From the NCBI GenBank assembly GCA_023053575.1, contig JAKZAP010000013.1, forward strand, positions 21,145,716 to 21,209,715: a DNA stretch of 64,000 nt, read 5' to 3'. The stretch is from Branchinecta lynchi (lineage: Eukaryota; Arthropoda; Branchiopoda; Anostraca; Branchinectidae). Numbering within the stretch: the first letter of the stretch is position 1; each line of letters begins with the position of its first letter. Below are positions 32,741-43,504 of this stretch, piece after piece. Below the pieces are notes generated by a model. That model was not told the DNA's origin. It was given only the letters and a program-made list of their open reading frames with translations, and searched no databases. The translations under genes were made by a program, and so were the position numbers.

Positions 32741-33480
32741 GCCCGTATCCAGGAATTTGTTTCGGTGGGTGGGGGGGGGGGGGGGGCTGCCCGTGGGCAG
32801 GGGTGGCCCGAAGGTGATACAACTGAAATTCTAATAAGAGTTTGTTCATTGCAACCTGACCCCAACCAGACCGACGGGCGGAGAGAAATTGCGATCGCTA
32901 TATGGCAGTTGGCCGAAGGGCAAGTGCCATAAGAATTACTGGCCAGTCGGTAAATGCACCCTCCCCCCCAAAAAAAAAAAAAAACATTTTGGCTATTAAC
33001 GCCTCTGGTGAACAGGCCGTTTTGAAGGCAACAATGGATACCCTGGATGGTAAGAATAAGCTGGGGTCACAGAACGACAAGGCCGTATCCAGGGGGGGGG
33101 TAGGGGGTTCAACCACCCCCGTAACATACAAAAATAATTATTTTTTTATAGGCTTTTCCCTATGAATTATGTCTTTTTTTACCGACCCACGGGCAGGGGT
33201 GGCCCGAAGGGGGGGGGGTGATTCATCCCCCCCCCCTGCATTTTGCCAAGTCGTATTAGTCGTTTATTTTGGCCTCGCCGAGGTCCCGGGCATTCATTTT
33301 ATTTAAAAACTATCCGAGTCGTTTAAAAAAAAATTTTACTTTTGGCTCTGTCCAGCTTCAGTCGTTAAAAACCCGTCCCTGAAGACCAGCTGAGTCGTTT
33401 AAACCAGGTTGCATAACCCCGTTAGGCAGGGGGTGGCCCGAAGTACTTAGGCCAGGGGGGGTGAGTATTTGGAGTTTCCT
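32741..33480. repeat. G-rich repeat cluster with family B fragment
   Basis: GGCCCGTATCCAGG words at 32741 and 33083 precede long G-runs. GGGCAGGGGTGGCCCGAAGG recurs at about 32797 and 33190, with a relative at 33425. A family B 5' hairpin fragment lies at about 32865-32932 (GCGATCGCTATATGGCAGTT, then GGCCGAAGG). An ACTGGCCAGTCGGTAAA piece with poly-A follows at 32939-32985. This looks like nested, decayed repeats. Confidence 0.5.
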
Positions 33481-33611
33481 CACGTATTTTTATGCCCATT
33501 AGGCCTGACATTGACAATCCCACATTTATAGAGCATATTCGCAAAAGATCTTTTTCATTATTCATTATTTCTGATATCACATTTCTCCCTATATCACTTG
33601 GTAATCCTTGA

Positions 33612-33859
33612 GCCCAAGCTGACTTTGAAACATATATTCAAATAATGCATAAAACGGATAGGTCAGTTATGATGCTTTAGCAGCAATATTTCGGCCCTTC
33701 ATGGCAAGGTTCCTCATCAGGCTGTCAACGTTGACCCTGAAGATTGACAGCCTGACGAGGAACCTTGCCAAGAAGGGCCGAAATATTGCTGCTAAAGTAT
33801 CATAACTGACCTATCCGTTTTATGCATTATTTGAATATATATATATATATCACTTGGGC
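33612..33859. mobile_element. Foldback element family F, copy 3 (near-perfect hairpin)
   Basis: 248 bp, from GCCCAAG to CTTGGGC. The arms of about 95 bp (ATAAAACGGATAGGTCAG, AGCAGCAATATTTCGGCCCT, AAGGTTCCTC, AGGCTGTCAA) pair almost perfectly around a loop of about 20 bases near 33730-33748. A (TA)n run lies in the right arm (33836-33850). It has no coding capacity. Confidence 0.85.
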
Positions 33860-33861
33860 TA

Positions 33862-34530
33862 TGCAAGTCGGAGAGTACCGAGCTTAAGCGTCCTAGATTT
33901 CTCATTTGGGATCCGGCGACCGGATTTTTGCAGATATGCTCTGATTCGAGTCAAACTTGATGGAGGGAAAAAGAGATTTCAGAGATGCGACATTTATTTT
34001 TCCCGAGTCGTATTCAGCCACGGTGGGAAGAGTTGAAGGAGGAGACCTTCAACTCGCATAGGGGTCAAATGATTTCAATGAAACTTGAAATGTGGAGAGA
34101 TCATTCCATAGATGACGCATTTTAAGGTCCACGGTACGGGTGGAGTATCCGAGTTTCCCGAAAAATGCTCAGATTCGACTGAAACTTGAGAGGTGGGATC
34201 CATTTAGTTTTGATTAAGCCGCGGTAGAGGGAGTTAGGGGGGGGGGGGGTATCGTAAATTTTTGGCAGGTTTCGGGATCTAACGAGTGGATCTGTTGTTC
34301 TGTAAATTGTTCTATTGTACTTGGAAGGCAATAAAGTCATTTACCCTAAATAGTCCGAGGTGATAACAGGGATGCTCCGACTCGAGTGAAACCAGATATC
34401 CCATTTCTAGGATCGAACTGTATTTTTCGACCGTGGGGGTCGGGAGGGTGTGAAGACGGTAGTTTTTCTTCATCAATTTATTTGTACAACTAACTCCTAA
34501 CAAGTCCCATATGAGCTCGTAGCTCTTGTT
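33862..34530 (+). repeat. Family B (subtype B'), 3' portion
   Basis: Core blocks with TCGAGTCAAACTTGATGG and GGATC.GACCGGAT.-type words. The end is CAAGTCCCATATGAGCTCGT, then AGCTCTTGTT, the canonical family 3' hairpin (GAGCTCGTAGCTC). The 5' end is absent and the left boundary coincides with foldback F3. Confidence 0.65.
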
Positions 34531-34912
34531 TTTACTGTAGATTGACACGAAGCCAATCCTCATTTACTTAGGTTTTTGTCAAGAACGAGAAAGGGGGCAA
34601 GCTTCGAGATTCTGCGGACCTAGAAGTTCATTCGATAGTGAATTCTCGTTCTCTGTAGTCCTTCCTTACTCCTCAACAAAAGGCGGATGTTCATTGACGG
34701 TTAAATTGTCATTTTTGTCAAAAGCGAGAACTGAAAATCAACTAGAAAAAAAACGCAAGTAATAAGAAAAGAGAATGAGTATTGAAGTAAAAACCGCAAA
34801 TATATTGTTTACGTTACTATCGTATGTCGTGGAAGGACTCATTTCGATTAGGGAGGAATTTGCGCGCGACTCTATCTTAGACAACGAACGTGAACGGTTA
34901 CCCGCAGAGATT
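34531..34912. other. No feature recognised
   Basis: Short unique-looking interval before the hAT element; nothing supportable. Confidence 0.4.
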
Positions 34913-34920
34913 GGGTAGGG

Positions 34921-35667
34921 CAGTGGTTCCCAACCTTTTCCGTGCCGTGTACCCCTAATCGAGGTTGGAAAATATCGCGTACCCCTTTTTCCAGAACTTG
35001 AAAAAGAGGATAGTTATTATCGTAAATGACAAGGCATACGTGTGTAGATAAATATACAAAATCGATTTTGATCACTTGAGGCTGCTTTGTAGCTAAAAAT
35101 TTTGTCGAATCTCGGCTCGACGTCATTAACGGTAATATTTTTTACAGTCAGCCTGTTTCTGTGTTTGGTATTGATGTTCTCCATGCTTTCATCAAGCTGC
35201 ATCGCAAACTTTTTCGTTAGCTTATTTCACAACCTGAATGACAATATCACTTGCAATGTCTCCGGTTCTTCTTGAAACAATATTGTTTGAGACAGGAACA
35301 CACTTTACGGCAGTAGGCTAGCTGTTTTGGACATAGCATCATTTCATTGACTTTCACTAGGGCTTGTGATCAGGTTGGCAAAACCCCTCTCTGGTCGACT
35401 CATGGTCGGCCAGAAGGTTAAAAAGAAAAGATTCGGCGTAAAAGTAGATGTTTAAAAATAAAATGTCGATAAAAATTACCTGTTGGTCAGTAAAAACACG
35501 TTGCCCTTTAAAACGCATTTTGGGTGGGATGCCACTGCTGGTAATATTAGGGTTTCGGCAATCAAAATTGAGTGAGGCGACATTTTTGAGCTAGGTTCCT
35601 TCGCGTACCCCTTGCAAGGATCTCGTGTACCCACTCAGGTACGCGTACCACCGGTTGGGAACCACTG
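34921..35667. mobile_element. hAT-type non-autonomous element D2 with 8-bp TSD
   Basis: 747 bp with exact CAGTGGTTCCCAACC / GGTTGGGAACCACTG ends and the 8-bp duplication GGGTAGGG (34913-34920 and 35668-35675). The interior is collinear with D1, including a minus-strand transposase remnant at about 35110-35202 (MENINTKHRNRLTVKNI, then VEPRFDKIF). The ends are better preserved than in D1, so it may be younger. Confidence 0.9.
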
Positions 35668-35775
35668 GGGTAGGGGATAATCACTCCGGGAAACTAGCGA
35701 AAATGCTGACGTTGGAGGTCTTTCAAAGATGTAAACTTCGAATTTAGGTTTTCTACGATTAACTTGCAGGAACTC

Positions 35776-35945
35776 CACTGTAAAAAGTTCATCCGTATAA
35801 AGATTAAAGTTAACTGCAATATCTTCTACTCAGATTCATCTTATCTCTTTTTGGTATTCATCTTATCTGCTTAGAGATAAGAGCAATCCGAGTAGCAAAT
35901 ACTGCAGTTAGCTTTAATCTTTATACGGAAAAACTTTTTACAGTG
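35776..35945. mobile_element. Mariner-like MITE, family C copy 2
   Basis: 170 bp, CACTGTAAAAAGTT to AACTTTTTACAGTG. Inside, AAGATTAAAGTTAACTGCA is answered by TGCAGTTAGCTTTAATCTT, so nearly the whole element can fold back. The flanking dinucleotides (TC and TT) are not a clean TA pair, unlike the other two copies. Confidence 0.75.
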
Positions 35946-36102
35946 TTGAATACCCAGAATCTATCGTACTTTGCTCAGGATTGCGCTCTTTGGGATGTGG
36001 TCATTTCCCAGTGATCGATCGGTGCGCAAAAACTTCAGGTGGGTAGAAGAGTAATCGTCTTGAGAGATTGAATAGCTGTTTTTTTTTTGAATAGTGATGA
36101 AA

Positions 36103-36108
36103 TTTATT
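36103..36108 (-). terminator. Likely polyadenylation signal of BTB gene 2
   Basis: AATAAA on the minus strand, 138 bases past the stop, at a position equivalent to that in gene 1. Confidence 0.5.
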
Positions 36109-36245
36109 AAGAACTGATCAAAACAGTTGGGGCATTTACACCATGTCTAAAATTCAGGCTTATATTCTAAATCCAGTCATTTGTCAATGTTTCGTTGCTC
36201 CTAGTGACATTTTTTCCAGCTCAAAAAAGCTCAATCCAGCCCGCA

Positions 36246-37622
36246 CTAGTCAAGCCTATAGATACGAATGTTGTACCACTCCCCAGCCACGAAAGGAAAT
36301 TTGAATTCTGTTATTTTATCTGTCGGCAAGAACTTCTTCTCCTTGAATAGTAAAACTTCAGACATAGTATCCCGCAGGAAAATGGCACACTGTTGTGGAC
36401 CCACTGAGGAAATGTCAGTAATCTCTATTCTGAGTGTGTCACTACCTTGGGTTCCTTTGAATTTCCCATCTATCTCAAAAGAGATAGCGTTATGTATTTT
36501 ATTCGCTTGAAACGTTGTAACGCCACCAATCTTTCCTGCTTTCCAGACAGACCAATTGATAGAGAAAGCACCATCTAGCTTGTAGATTTCAACGGTCGTT
36601 GATTTTGAAAGTGGTAACTTCAGATCAAGTCCTGAACTAAAGTCGAAAAAAGTATATCGCAAATCTGGAAATTTGCCGCACATCACTAACATTACACCCT
36701 CCAGTTTGGTGCAATCTTTTCCACCAACAACGATGGTTCCGTCGGGTGAACAGCGGACAAAATCGATCTTGACTTCCTTTCCAGTGTTCCCACGAAGCTC
36801 TCCTTGCTCTACTTCCATGGAGTTGATGTAAAACACTGCAACTCGGCTGGCCCGATACTCATTAGTTGTAGCTACACTTCTGTTGACAGTCACAAAGCTG
36901 TCTACTAGCTTTTGGACAAAAAGTTCGTGACAGGCATCGTTTTCTTGGCATGCTTGAAGCACAAGTTCTAAAGACTTTCCGCCTAGTTTTCTCAGATCCA
37001 GACGTTGCACCAGCTTGAGCAAGATTTCCGGCTTTTCTTTGGTTTTGAACCAAATAACTAATTTCTGCATGAAGGCGCCATCTTCTTGCTTGCACCTGTC
37101 TATAATTTCAGTCATTTCTTCATCTTCGATTTCCTCTGTTCTCGGAACGCTAACAAACTTGTCGATAAGGAAGTCCATCGCTTTTTCTCTCAAAAACTTG
37201 GCATTCAGATGTTGAGCCGCAACTGCTAGGTCGACAACGTTCTCCGTGTCGAGGTTGTCTGCGATGTGGTGTCCCATGGCGTCAAAGAGCTTGGCCAAGC
37301 CGTAGCAGTCGGCAACCCGTAAGAGATCAACCGATGTCACCTTTCCAACTTTAACTTTCCCATTGTAAATATGGTTGAGGATTTCTTCGACTATTTCTCT
37401 GCTCTCTTTCAGCTCTATTCTGCTCGATTTAGCCTCTTTGTACGAGCTTTGCATCAATTGTTTGAAGTATTGAGATTTGGCTGCTAGCACACTTTTGTGA
37501 GCGGGGAATTCCGTACCATCTTCCGAGCATATTAGAACATCGCAGAACTCCCCTGAGAGTCGTTGCTCATTGAGATTCGGCATGATACTCACTTCCGGGA
37601 GGCTCTCAACTTCAGTCTCCAT
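36246..37622 (-). CDS. BTB-BACK domain protein with non-Kelch C terminus (gene 2)
   Basis: 458 residues from the ATG at 37622. The frame stays open upstream to an ATG at 37652, but I reject that start for two reasons: the METEV start aligns with gene 1, and the extra ten codons span a conserved splice acceptor. BTB domain at residues about 20-125 (FCDVLICSEDGTEFPAHKSV, then LAAKSQYF), BACK at about 130-240 (VVDLAVAAQHLNAKFLREKA). The unfamiliar C-terminal region shares FVRCSPDGTIVVGGKDCT, YTFFDFSSG.DL.LP and CAIFL with gene 1. Likely a CUL3-type adaptor by family analogy; the substrate is unknown. The C terminus diverges more than the BTB-BACK half, as expected if it binds the target. Intact; same strand as gene 1, about 21 kb away, so probably an old tandem duplicate spread apart by repeats. 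Confidence 0.9.
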   Translation of the reverse strand: METEVESLPEVSIMPNLNEQRLSGEFCDVLICSEDGTEFPAHKSVLAAKSQYFKQLMQSSYKEAKSSRIELKESREIVEEILNHIYNGKVKVGKVTSVDLLRVADCYGLAKLFDAMGHHIADNLDTENVVDLAVAAQHLNAKFLREKAMDFLIDKFVSVPRTEEIEDEEMTEIIDRCKQEDGAFMQKLVIWFKTKEKPEILLKLVQRLDLRKLGGKSLELVLQACQENDACHELFVQKLVDSFVTVNRSVATTNEYRASRVAVFYINSMEVEQGELRGNTGKEVKIDFVRCSPDGTIVVGGKDCTKLEGVMLVMCGKFPDLRYTFFDFSSGLDLKLPLSKSTTVEIYKLDGAFSINWSVWKAGKIGGVTTFQANKIHNAISFEIDGKFKGTQGSDTLRIEITDISSVGPQQCAIFLRDTMSEVLLFKEKKFLPTDKITEFKFPFVAGEWYNIRIYRLD

Positions 37623-37635
37623 TTTAAGGTAGTTG

Positions 37636-37648
37636 CCTAGAAAAGGAA
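37636..37648 (-). other. Putative 3' splice site in 5' UTR of BTB gene 2
   Basis: Minus strand reads ATTCCTTTTCTAG then GCAACTACCTTAAAATGG. See the matching site in gene 1 at 15601-15612. Confidence 0.55.
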
Positions 37649-38139
37649 TCATGATTTCATTTCACCAATTATTCGAGAATATTGACGGTTTTGTCCTAAA
37701 TGTCATAGGTTAAGTCCTTATCCTTAATCCTCCTGCGAATTTTTTTTGTACAACTGAGTCATAAGCAGTGCCTCAGCCCTATCATTGCTTTTATTGAGCT
37801 GTTAAAAAAAAATTGTCTGGTAAAAAAAAAAAAAAAAAAAAAAAATGAGAGCAACAGTAACGGGGCTACAAAGTCTTCTCCTAAGGCGCAAGCCTAATTT
37901 CGGCAGTTTTACAGCAACATTTGTGTTAAGAAATGGGTAGGAAAAGCGAACAAATTAAAGTTATATCCTAAGCATTCTAGCACTTTCATCAACGTCTAGA
38001 ACCCCCCCCCCCCACACCCAAGCCCAAGATGAGGCAACGACTCGATCCGACCGCTGGGTCATCTAGCGGCGCGGGTCGGAAGCGGCCTACATGGGGAGGC
38101 TGTGATCATAGTTTATAGTTTTTATCATAGTTTTTTGGG
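37649..38139. other. Upstream region of BTB gene 2; poly-A tract
   Basis: Contains about 23 consecutive A residues at 37822-37845 preceded by a shorter A-run. This could be the tail of a decayed retroposon. GTGCCTCAGCCCTATC at about 37768 recalls the family F terminus. No promoter assigned. Confidence 0.4.
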
Positions 38140-39495
38140 CACCTGCCTTCCGGCCAAGTGCCATATACCGATCACTTTTCCGTCGGTCGGTCGGCCAGTC
38201 CGGTGTTTGCGAGTTAGGGATGCTAGGACGATGAAACTTGGCAGGCATATTAAGGACCCGACCAAACTAACTTGGAATTAGTCACTTGCCCGATCCGACC
38301 ATCGTGGGGGGAGGGGGGTGTTGCGGAATCTCGAAACTAGGGGCATGCATAACTTTCGAACGGGTGATCGTAGGAAATTTGATTCCTGGGAAGACCTCGT
38401 GTCTCAGATGCCTCATCTCAAGTCCGGACCGGATCCGATGAATCTGAGGGAGCACAAGCACAAGCTCTAGATAAATAACTGACAGAAGTGGACCGGATTT
38501 GGACACTGTGGGGGGAGTTGGAGGGGGTTTCCAGAATTCCGGCGATCTGTAGTTGATGTACTTCCAGGTAGGCTAGGACGATAAAACTTGGCAGGCGTAT
38601 CAGAGACCCGGCCAGATTATCTTGGAAACAGTCATTCGCCCTATCCGACCGTCGTGGGGTGAGGAGGAGACGGCGGAATCCGGGCATTAGTGGCATACAT
38701 AAGTTTCGAACGGGTTATCGGATCTTAATGAAACTTGTTATCTTGAAAGAACTCATGCCTCAGATTTTCCCATTTCAAGTGCGGACCGGATCCGATGAAC
38801 TGGGGGGGGGGGGGGTGGAGGGGAGAACCGGAAATCTTGTTATACGCATAGAGTGGAGCGATCAGGATGAAACTTGGTGGGATCCTAGGTGCATCAGTGA
38901 CAGAATCGGACCGGATTCGGGTACCGAGGGGGGGGGGGGGGTATTGGGGGGTGTCCGGAATTCCGGTGATCGTGAGTTAAGGTACACCCAGATGTGCTAG
39001 GACGATAAAACTTTGCTGGAGCATTAGAAACTTGACATCATTGGGTTAGACATCGTGACTTCTCCGATCCGACCATTCCTTCAAGAACTCGGATCATCTT
39101 AACCGCAAAATACAAAAAATATTTTAAGCAATATTTACTTTTTCAAGATCGCCACGAGTAGGCTACATGAATCTTTTCGCCTCAAGGGTTGCTTATAAAT
39201 TAATTTTTGGCACCCTTAAAGTGCCCATCTTAACCGAAAAATGAAAAAAAAAATTTGACCATCACTTTCATTCTCTGACCCAGCCTTGCAAGTTTGGCGC
39301 ATCTTAACCGAATACTTCCATGTAACCCAGCCTTGCCGGTTTTTGTTTTCCTTCTTGTTTCCTTTTGCTTTCTGTCTCCTATTTTTATATTTAAAGTGAA
39401 ACCATAGGTTGAATTTTCAGCCCCCTTCTTTTTTCTTGTTGGGGTATTTCTTACTACATATGCTTACAAGTGCCATATGAGCTTATAGCTCTTGT
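38140..39495 (+). repeat. Family B element, copy B7 (full length)
   Basis: Starts CCTTCCGGCCAAGTGCCATA, then GTCGGTCGGTCGG. Two core units follow, then the CCTCAAGGGTT tail block, and the end is CAAGTGCCATATGAGCTTAT, then AGCTCTTGTTG. G-runs at 38802-38815 and 38928-38941. Lies just upstream of BTB gene 2. Confidence 0.85.
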
Positions 39496-40120
39496 TGTTG
39501 TAGCAGGCATATGGAAAATTTGTAGAAAAATCAAACTAATTATTTGCATTATTGATTTTTGTAAGTATTTTGTTTTCTGTTTTTTCTTGTTAATTCTCGT
39601 AAGTCCAAAGAATTAAGGATGTAAATTAGATCACAATAAACAAACGCCGTTAGTTATACTAAATTCGTTATAGTGATTTCTTGAAGATTCTGAAATTGAG
39701 CTAAATAATATTCAGCTTCCGAGACCAAAAAATGTCAAACTGGCCGATGATTTCTTCTTCCGACATATTTAAACGTCCACATGGGGATATTCTTTGTTGT
39801 TTTAATCCTCTTACACGCCACTCGATCTTCTCGAATGTTCTAGTAATCTTTTGACCACGTTCAGAAGATCAATGAATAGTTAATTAGCAATGGCGGATTT
39901 GCTTTCAGGAGTGAATTGTATTCACGTAATTTGTTGATAACGTTGGCTACCGTGAGGATTCTGGGGAAAACAAAGGTAACAGTGTGTTCGTAAAAATCCG
40001 ACCCATCGAAAAATGAATCATGGGTATGGGGGGGGGGACTCCCCCAATGTTTTCAGCCAGTCGGTAAAGAAATAATCGAGTCGGCACGAAGCACCGCGAT
40101 TTTTTCATAAAAGGAGTCCA
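39496..40120. other. Unannotated, with small repeat fragment
   Basis: AT-rich. At 40058-40110 CAGCCAGTCGGTAAAGAAAT, then GAAGCACCGCGATTTTTT resembles the D-type interior (compare 5680). Nothing else recognised. Confidence 0.4.
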
Positions 40121-41361
40121 TTTTTGGGATCCCAAAACCTAAGTATACTATATGACATCGTAAGTATACTATATGATACCTGTGACATCGCAAAAGTTGT
40201 CCGTCTGTCCGAACGATAACTCTCGAAGGGATTGAGATATTTTGATGAAACTTCGTGGGAGGATCCTTTGGGTCAAAGTACAGGTCAAGTTCGAAGGTAG
40301 GCTCTGTAGCCCTATATTTGAGGGTGTGGGAGGGGTTTCAAAATAAGGGACACAAAAACTATTTTTTTAAACCTATTGAGATAGTCGATTATGAAGTAAG
40401 AAGACATGCTGAGCACGATGGTGAAAACCATTTTCTTGTCTGACAAGTAGTTCGTCCGGAATCCGGCAAAAACCAGAAAGTTTGTTAAAAGTAAAAGTTT
40501 CATTTGAAGTTGATTAAATGTTTGATTTAGGGTAAGAAGAAATGCTGAACACGATGGTGAAACTAATTTTCTCGCTGTACATCTAGTTCGTCCGGAATCC
40601 GGGAAAAACCGGAAAGTTGGTTAAAAGAAAAAGTTTCGTTTGAACTTGATTAAATGTTTGATTTAGGGCTAAGAAGACATGCTGAGCATGATGGGGAAAA
40701 TCATTTTCTCGCCAGACAAGTAGTTCGTCCGGAATCCAGCAAAAACCGGAAAGTTTGTTAAAAGTAAAAGTATTATTTGAAGTTGATTAAATGTTTGATT
40801 TAGGGGCAAGATGACATGCTGAACACGATGGTGAAAACCATTTTCCCGCCGGACAACTAGTTCGCCTGGAACCCGGCCAAAACCGGAAAATATGTTAAAA
40901 GCAAAAGTTTTATCTGAAGTTGATTAGATGATAGATATAGGGGTAAGAAGAGACGCTGAGTCTGTATATGACAATCATTTTTACCAGAAGATATGATTAG
41001 TCCGGAATCCGGTTGTACCTGCATTTTTTTAAGTAAAAGTTTTATTTAAAGTTGATTAGATGTTCTTTATAGGATAAGGAGATACGCTGGATTTCTTTCT
41101 GAATTTTCTGTTTTTGCTGGACTAGTAGTTCGCTCGGTATTCGGGCAAAACCTCAAATTTGGCAGAAGTAAAGCAGGAAGTTTCGGTCAGTATCGTCAAA
41201 ATAAGTATTGCTTATAGAGGTATAGATAGATAGATAGAATATCTGGACTCAGTTTTCTCTGATGATTAGCCTAGCGAAGACTGGATCTGGCGAAGACAAG
41301 ACCCAATTGACTGGATCAAATCTTAGATTTTTGGGATCCCATCGACACCTTTGGTCTTGTT
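40121..41361 (+). repeat. Family A element, copy A7 (full length)
   Basis: TTTTTGGGATCCCAAAACCT start, with a small internal duplication (AAGTATACTATATGA twice at about 40140-40172). About six core units follow, then a (GATA)n run at about 41222-41236, and the end is GGGATCCCATCGACACC...GGTCTTGTT. The splice-donor-like GTAAGT at the 5' end is mutated to CTAAGT in this copy. Confidence 0.9.
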
Positions 41362-42009
41362 ATCTTGGCAATAATATTTTTCGTAAGAAAAGTAGGTTTC
41401 ATAAAAAATTTGTCAAATTTTCTTAATTTTTTCCTGAAACCAGTCATTTTTTTTGTAAAAATGACCAGCCAGATGGTAAATACTTTGCCCCCTCCTCCCC
41501 TCTAAAAAAAAAAAAAAACATTGGCTAGTTACGCTTCTGGGACTGCAAATTCTGGGCCTCATATTTGTCTTTTCAAGAGGATGGAGGCCTTTTAAAGTTT
41601 TGTAATTAATTTGTGTAAGGTTCTTTTCTTACAAGCCTGCTCGTAGTATTTTAGCTAGTATTAATGAAGTTGCGAACTCATCCTGACCCTGACCCACTTT
41701 CCCATGAGCGAGAAGGGTGGGAGAGATTTAACTCCAAAAGCATCTTGCCAACCGTAGTATCATTTGAGTTGTCTACCGGGAACCTCATCTCTCGATCTCC
41801 AGCTGAAACAAGTTATGAACATTAGTCATCGGTCAATCTGGGCGCAGGTGCCACCAAAGCCGTTGGGTATGGTGCCTGAGACCCCAATATGGCATAACTA
41901 GGCCCAAGAACAAATAAGGGAAGAACTGAGAAGACTTGAATCATCCGATGTGTCTTTCTGCCCGATTCTCAAGTATCGCGGGTGGAGCCTACTAGGCGCC
42001 TGTCCCGAC

Positions 42010-42297
42010 CACAGAGTAATTATTGGCGCTGGTTCTTCTGATCGCCGTTCTCCGTGACAAGAAATTGCGCCGAATTCAGATTATACAGAAAAAGGCCGAC
42101 ATTTTACCGTATGCTCTACAATTAAATCGCAGCTACCACTAGTTTAAAAGACGAGACAAGGGGCTAAAGTACAGTGAGATGATAGAAGTGATGTACAATC
42201 AGGCAGAAAAGGACCGATTTGGACTGAATACTACAAGTTTAAAGAAGGAAGGGACATGCTTCCAAATGTTTTTACTCTATGCTTGGAAAGTCAGGTA
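42010..42297 (+). pseudogene. Protein-like remnant with one in-frame stop
   Basis: The frame reads LRDKKLRRIQIIQKKADIL, then LQLNRSYH, a stop, then FKRRDKGLKYSEMIEVMYNQ and AEKDRFGLN, closing at TAG 42295. The charged, alpha-helical composition and a single stop over about 90 codons suggest decayed coding DNA, possibly from the element that encloses it. Confidence 0.3.
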
Positions 42298-42434
42298 GAA
42301 TATCCGTCTCTGGAAAAATGGGAAGTAAGATTTACTTCTTCTTTTTTTCACACACAAATATTCATGGAATCTCCATGGCTGGCAGGTTCATGGTGATGAA
42401 AGAAAAGAGTTTTAATAGGATAGATAATGAAACT

Positions 42435-42990
42435 TTTAGCCAACTACCCGAGATAATGATATACATTTTGACCAGCAATAATAAGTTGTATCTCAAATGT
42501 AGGCGTTTTGAATGATATCGTATAGTTGTCAATTTCCATAATCAGTCATTAATTTAAAATTAGGAAATACTTCAACCCAACTGTTTTACCAACTGTTAAC
42601 TATCCGAGAAATGCTGTGAACTAAATTTTGTGTACAGTGTACAACTTAAAACAAAACATAACTACTCTTTGGGTATAGTTAGTCAGCTATGCCCAAAATT
42701 CGAATTTGAATCATGCAAAAACATGATAATGTAAAAAAACGATGACAACGACAAATTTAGCCAGATGTAAAGTGCAACTATCCAAGATAATGATACACAT
42801 TTTTTAACCAAGAATAATAAGTCGTTTCCACAAATTGAGACGTCTTAAAAGATATCTTACAATCAGCAATCGTTAATTTAAAATTAGGAAATAGTTTACA
42901 GCCTACTGTGTTCGCAACTACACGAGAAAGTGATGTGAACTAAATTTTGTGCAGACAGTACAACTTAAAAACAAAACATAATAACTCATT
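42435..42990. repeat. Diverged direct duplication, about 335-bp offset
   Basis: 42440-42680 and 42772-42985 share GATAATGATA.ACATTTT, TTAATTTAAAATTAGGAAAT, TGTGAACTAAATTTTGTG, and TACAACTTAAAA.CAAAACAT in the same order. Each block contains an AT-rich non-coding sequence. Confidence 0.75.
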
Positions 42991-43139
42991 GAGTACATTT
43001 CGACAACTAAATACCTTAAATTGTCCAAGTTTAATACCTGTTCTAGATGCGATTTTTTACAGTCCTGAGAAGACCAAGATAAAATTACAATGATCACACT
43101 GATCCTATTGAATCTGAACTAAATGCTTGCCTGTTAGGT

Positions 43140-43430
43140 CTATGCTTCAGTGTTCAAGTTGCTTAATTGCTCCCCTGGGTCATCAAACGCCGCATTCCCT
43201 TGGGCTTCACCGTCTTTGTGAAGGGTCGTGATAACATAAGCTTTCATATTGCAAATCTGACCCGAGATTGAAAAGTCGTTTCCATTTGTATTATCCTCAG
43301 AATCAGCACTGTTTGAATTTCTCGCCTTTTCTGACTGCTTCATCACTTTTCCTTGGAGGTAACACTTAATCAAGAGGCAACACGTGAAGCTCCACCCAGG
43401 CTCCACCCCCGGTAAATAATATCGGACCAA
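43140..43430 (-). CDS. Possible coding exon or relic, unknown
   Basis: Open frame of 96 codons ending at 43140. The C-terminal part is hydrophilic and protein-like (KQSEKARNSNSADSEDNTNG, then ISGQICNMKAYVIT, then DDPGEQLSNLNTEA). The N-terminal part overlaps the inverted-repeat arm, so the true start is unclear. No homologue recognised. Confidence 0.3.
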   Translation of the reverse strand: MVRYYLPGVEPGWSFTCCLLIKCYLQGKVMKQSEKARNSNSADSEDNTNGNDFSISGQICNMKAYVITTLHKDGEAQGNAAFDDPGEQLSNLNTEA

Positions 43431-43504
43431 AAAATATTCAGGATGCTGACATCAGGGTTATGTGAGTTCTCAATTCTTCCCTTATTTATTCTTACTAGAC
43501 CCCA

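Larger units (their letters stand above)
41905..43495. mobile_element. Possible DNA element bounded by inverted repeats
   Basis: The left arm contains AAATAAGGGAAGAACTGAGA (41925) and GGGTGGAGCC (41979). The right arm contains GGCTCCACCC (43402) and TCTCAATTCTTCCCTTATTT (43469), in mirror order and with similar spacing. The 1.4 kb between holds two protein-like remnants and a direct duplication. No target duplication identified. Confidence 0.45.

Noticed and set aside
37623..37652. Upstream in-frame ATG giving a 468-residue BTB gene 2
   Set aside because: The extra codons cross a splice acceptor-like tract conserved with gene 1, and the aligned start is at 37622.
43140..43430. Possible SLC6 transporter tail (PGW near a hydrophobic stretch)
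   Set aside because: The resemblance is a few residues only and the N-terminal part lies in an inverted-repeat arm. Kept only as an unknown frame.
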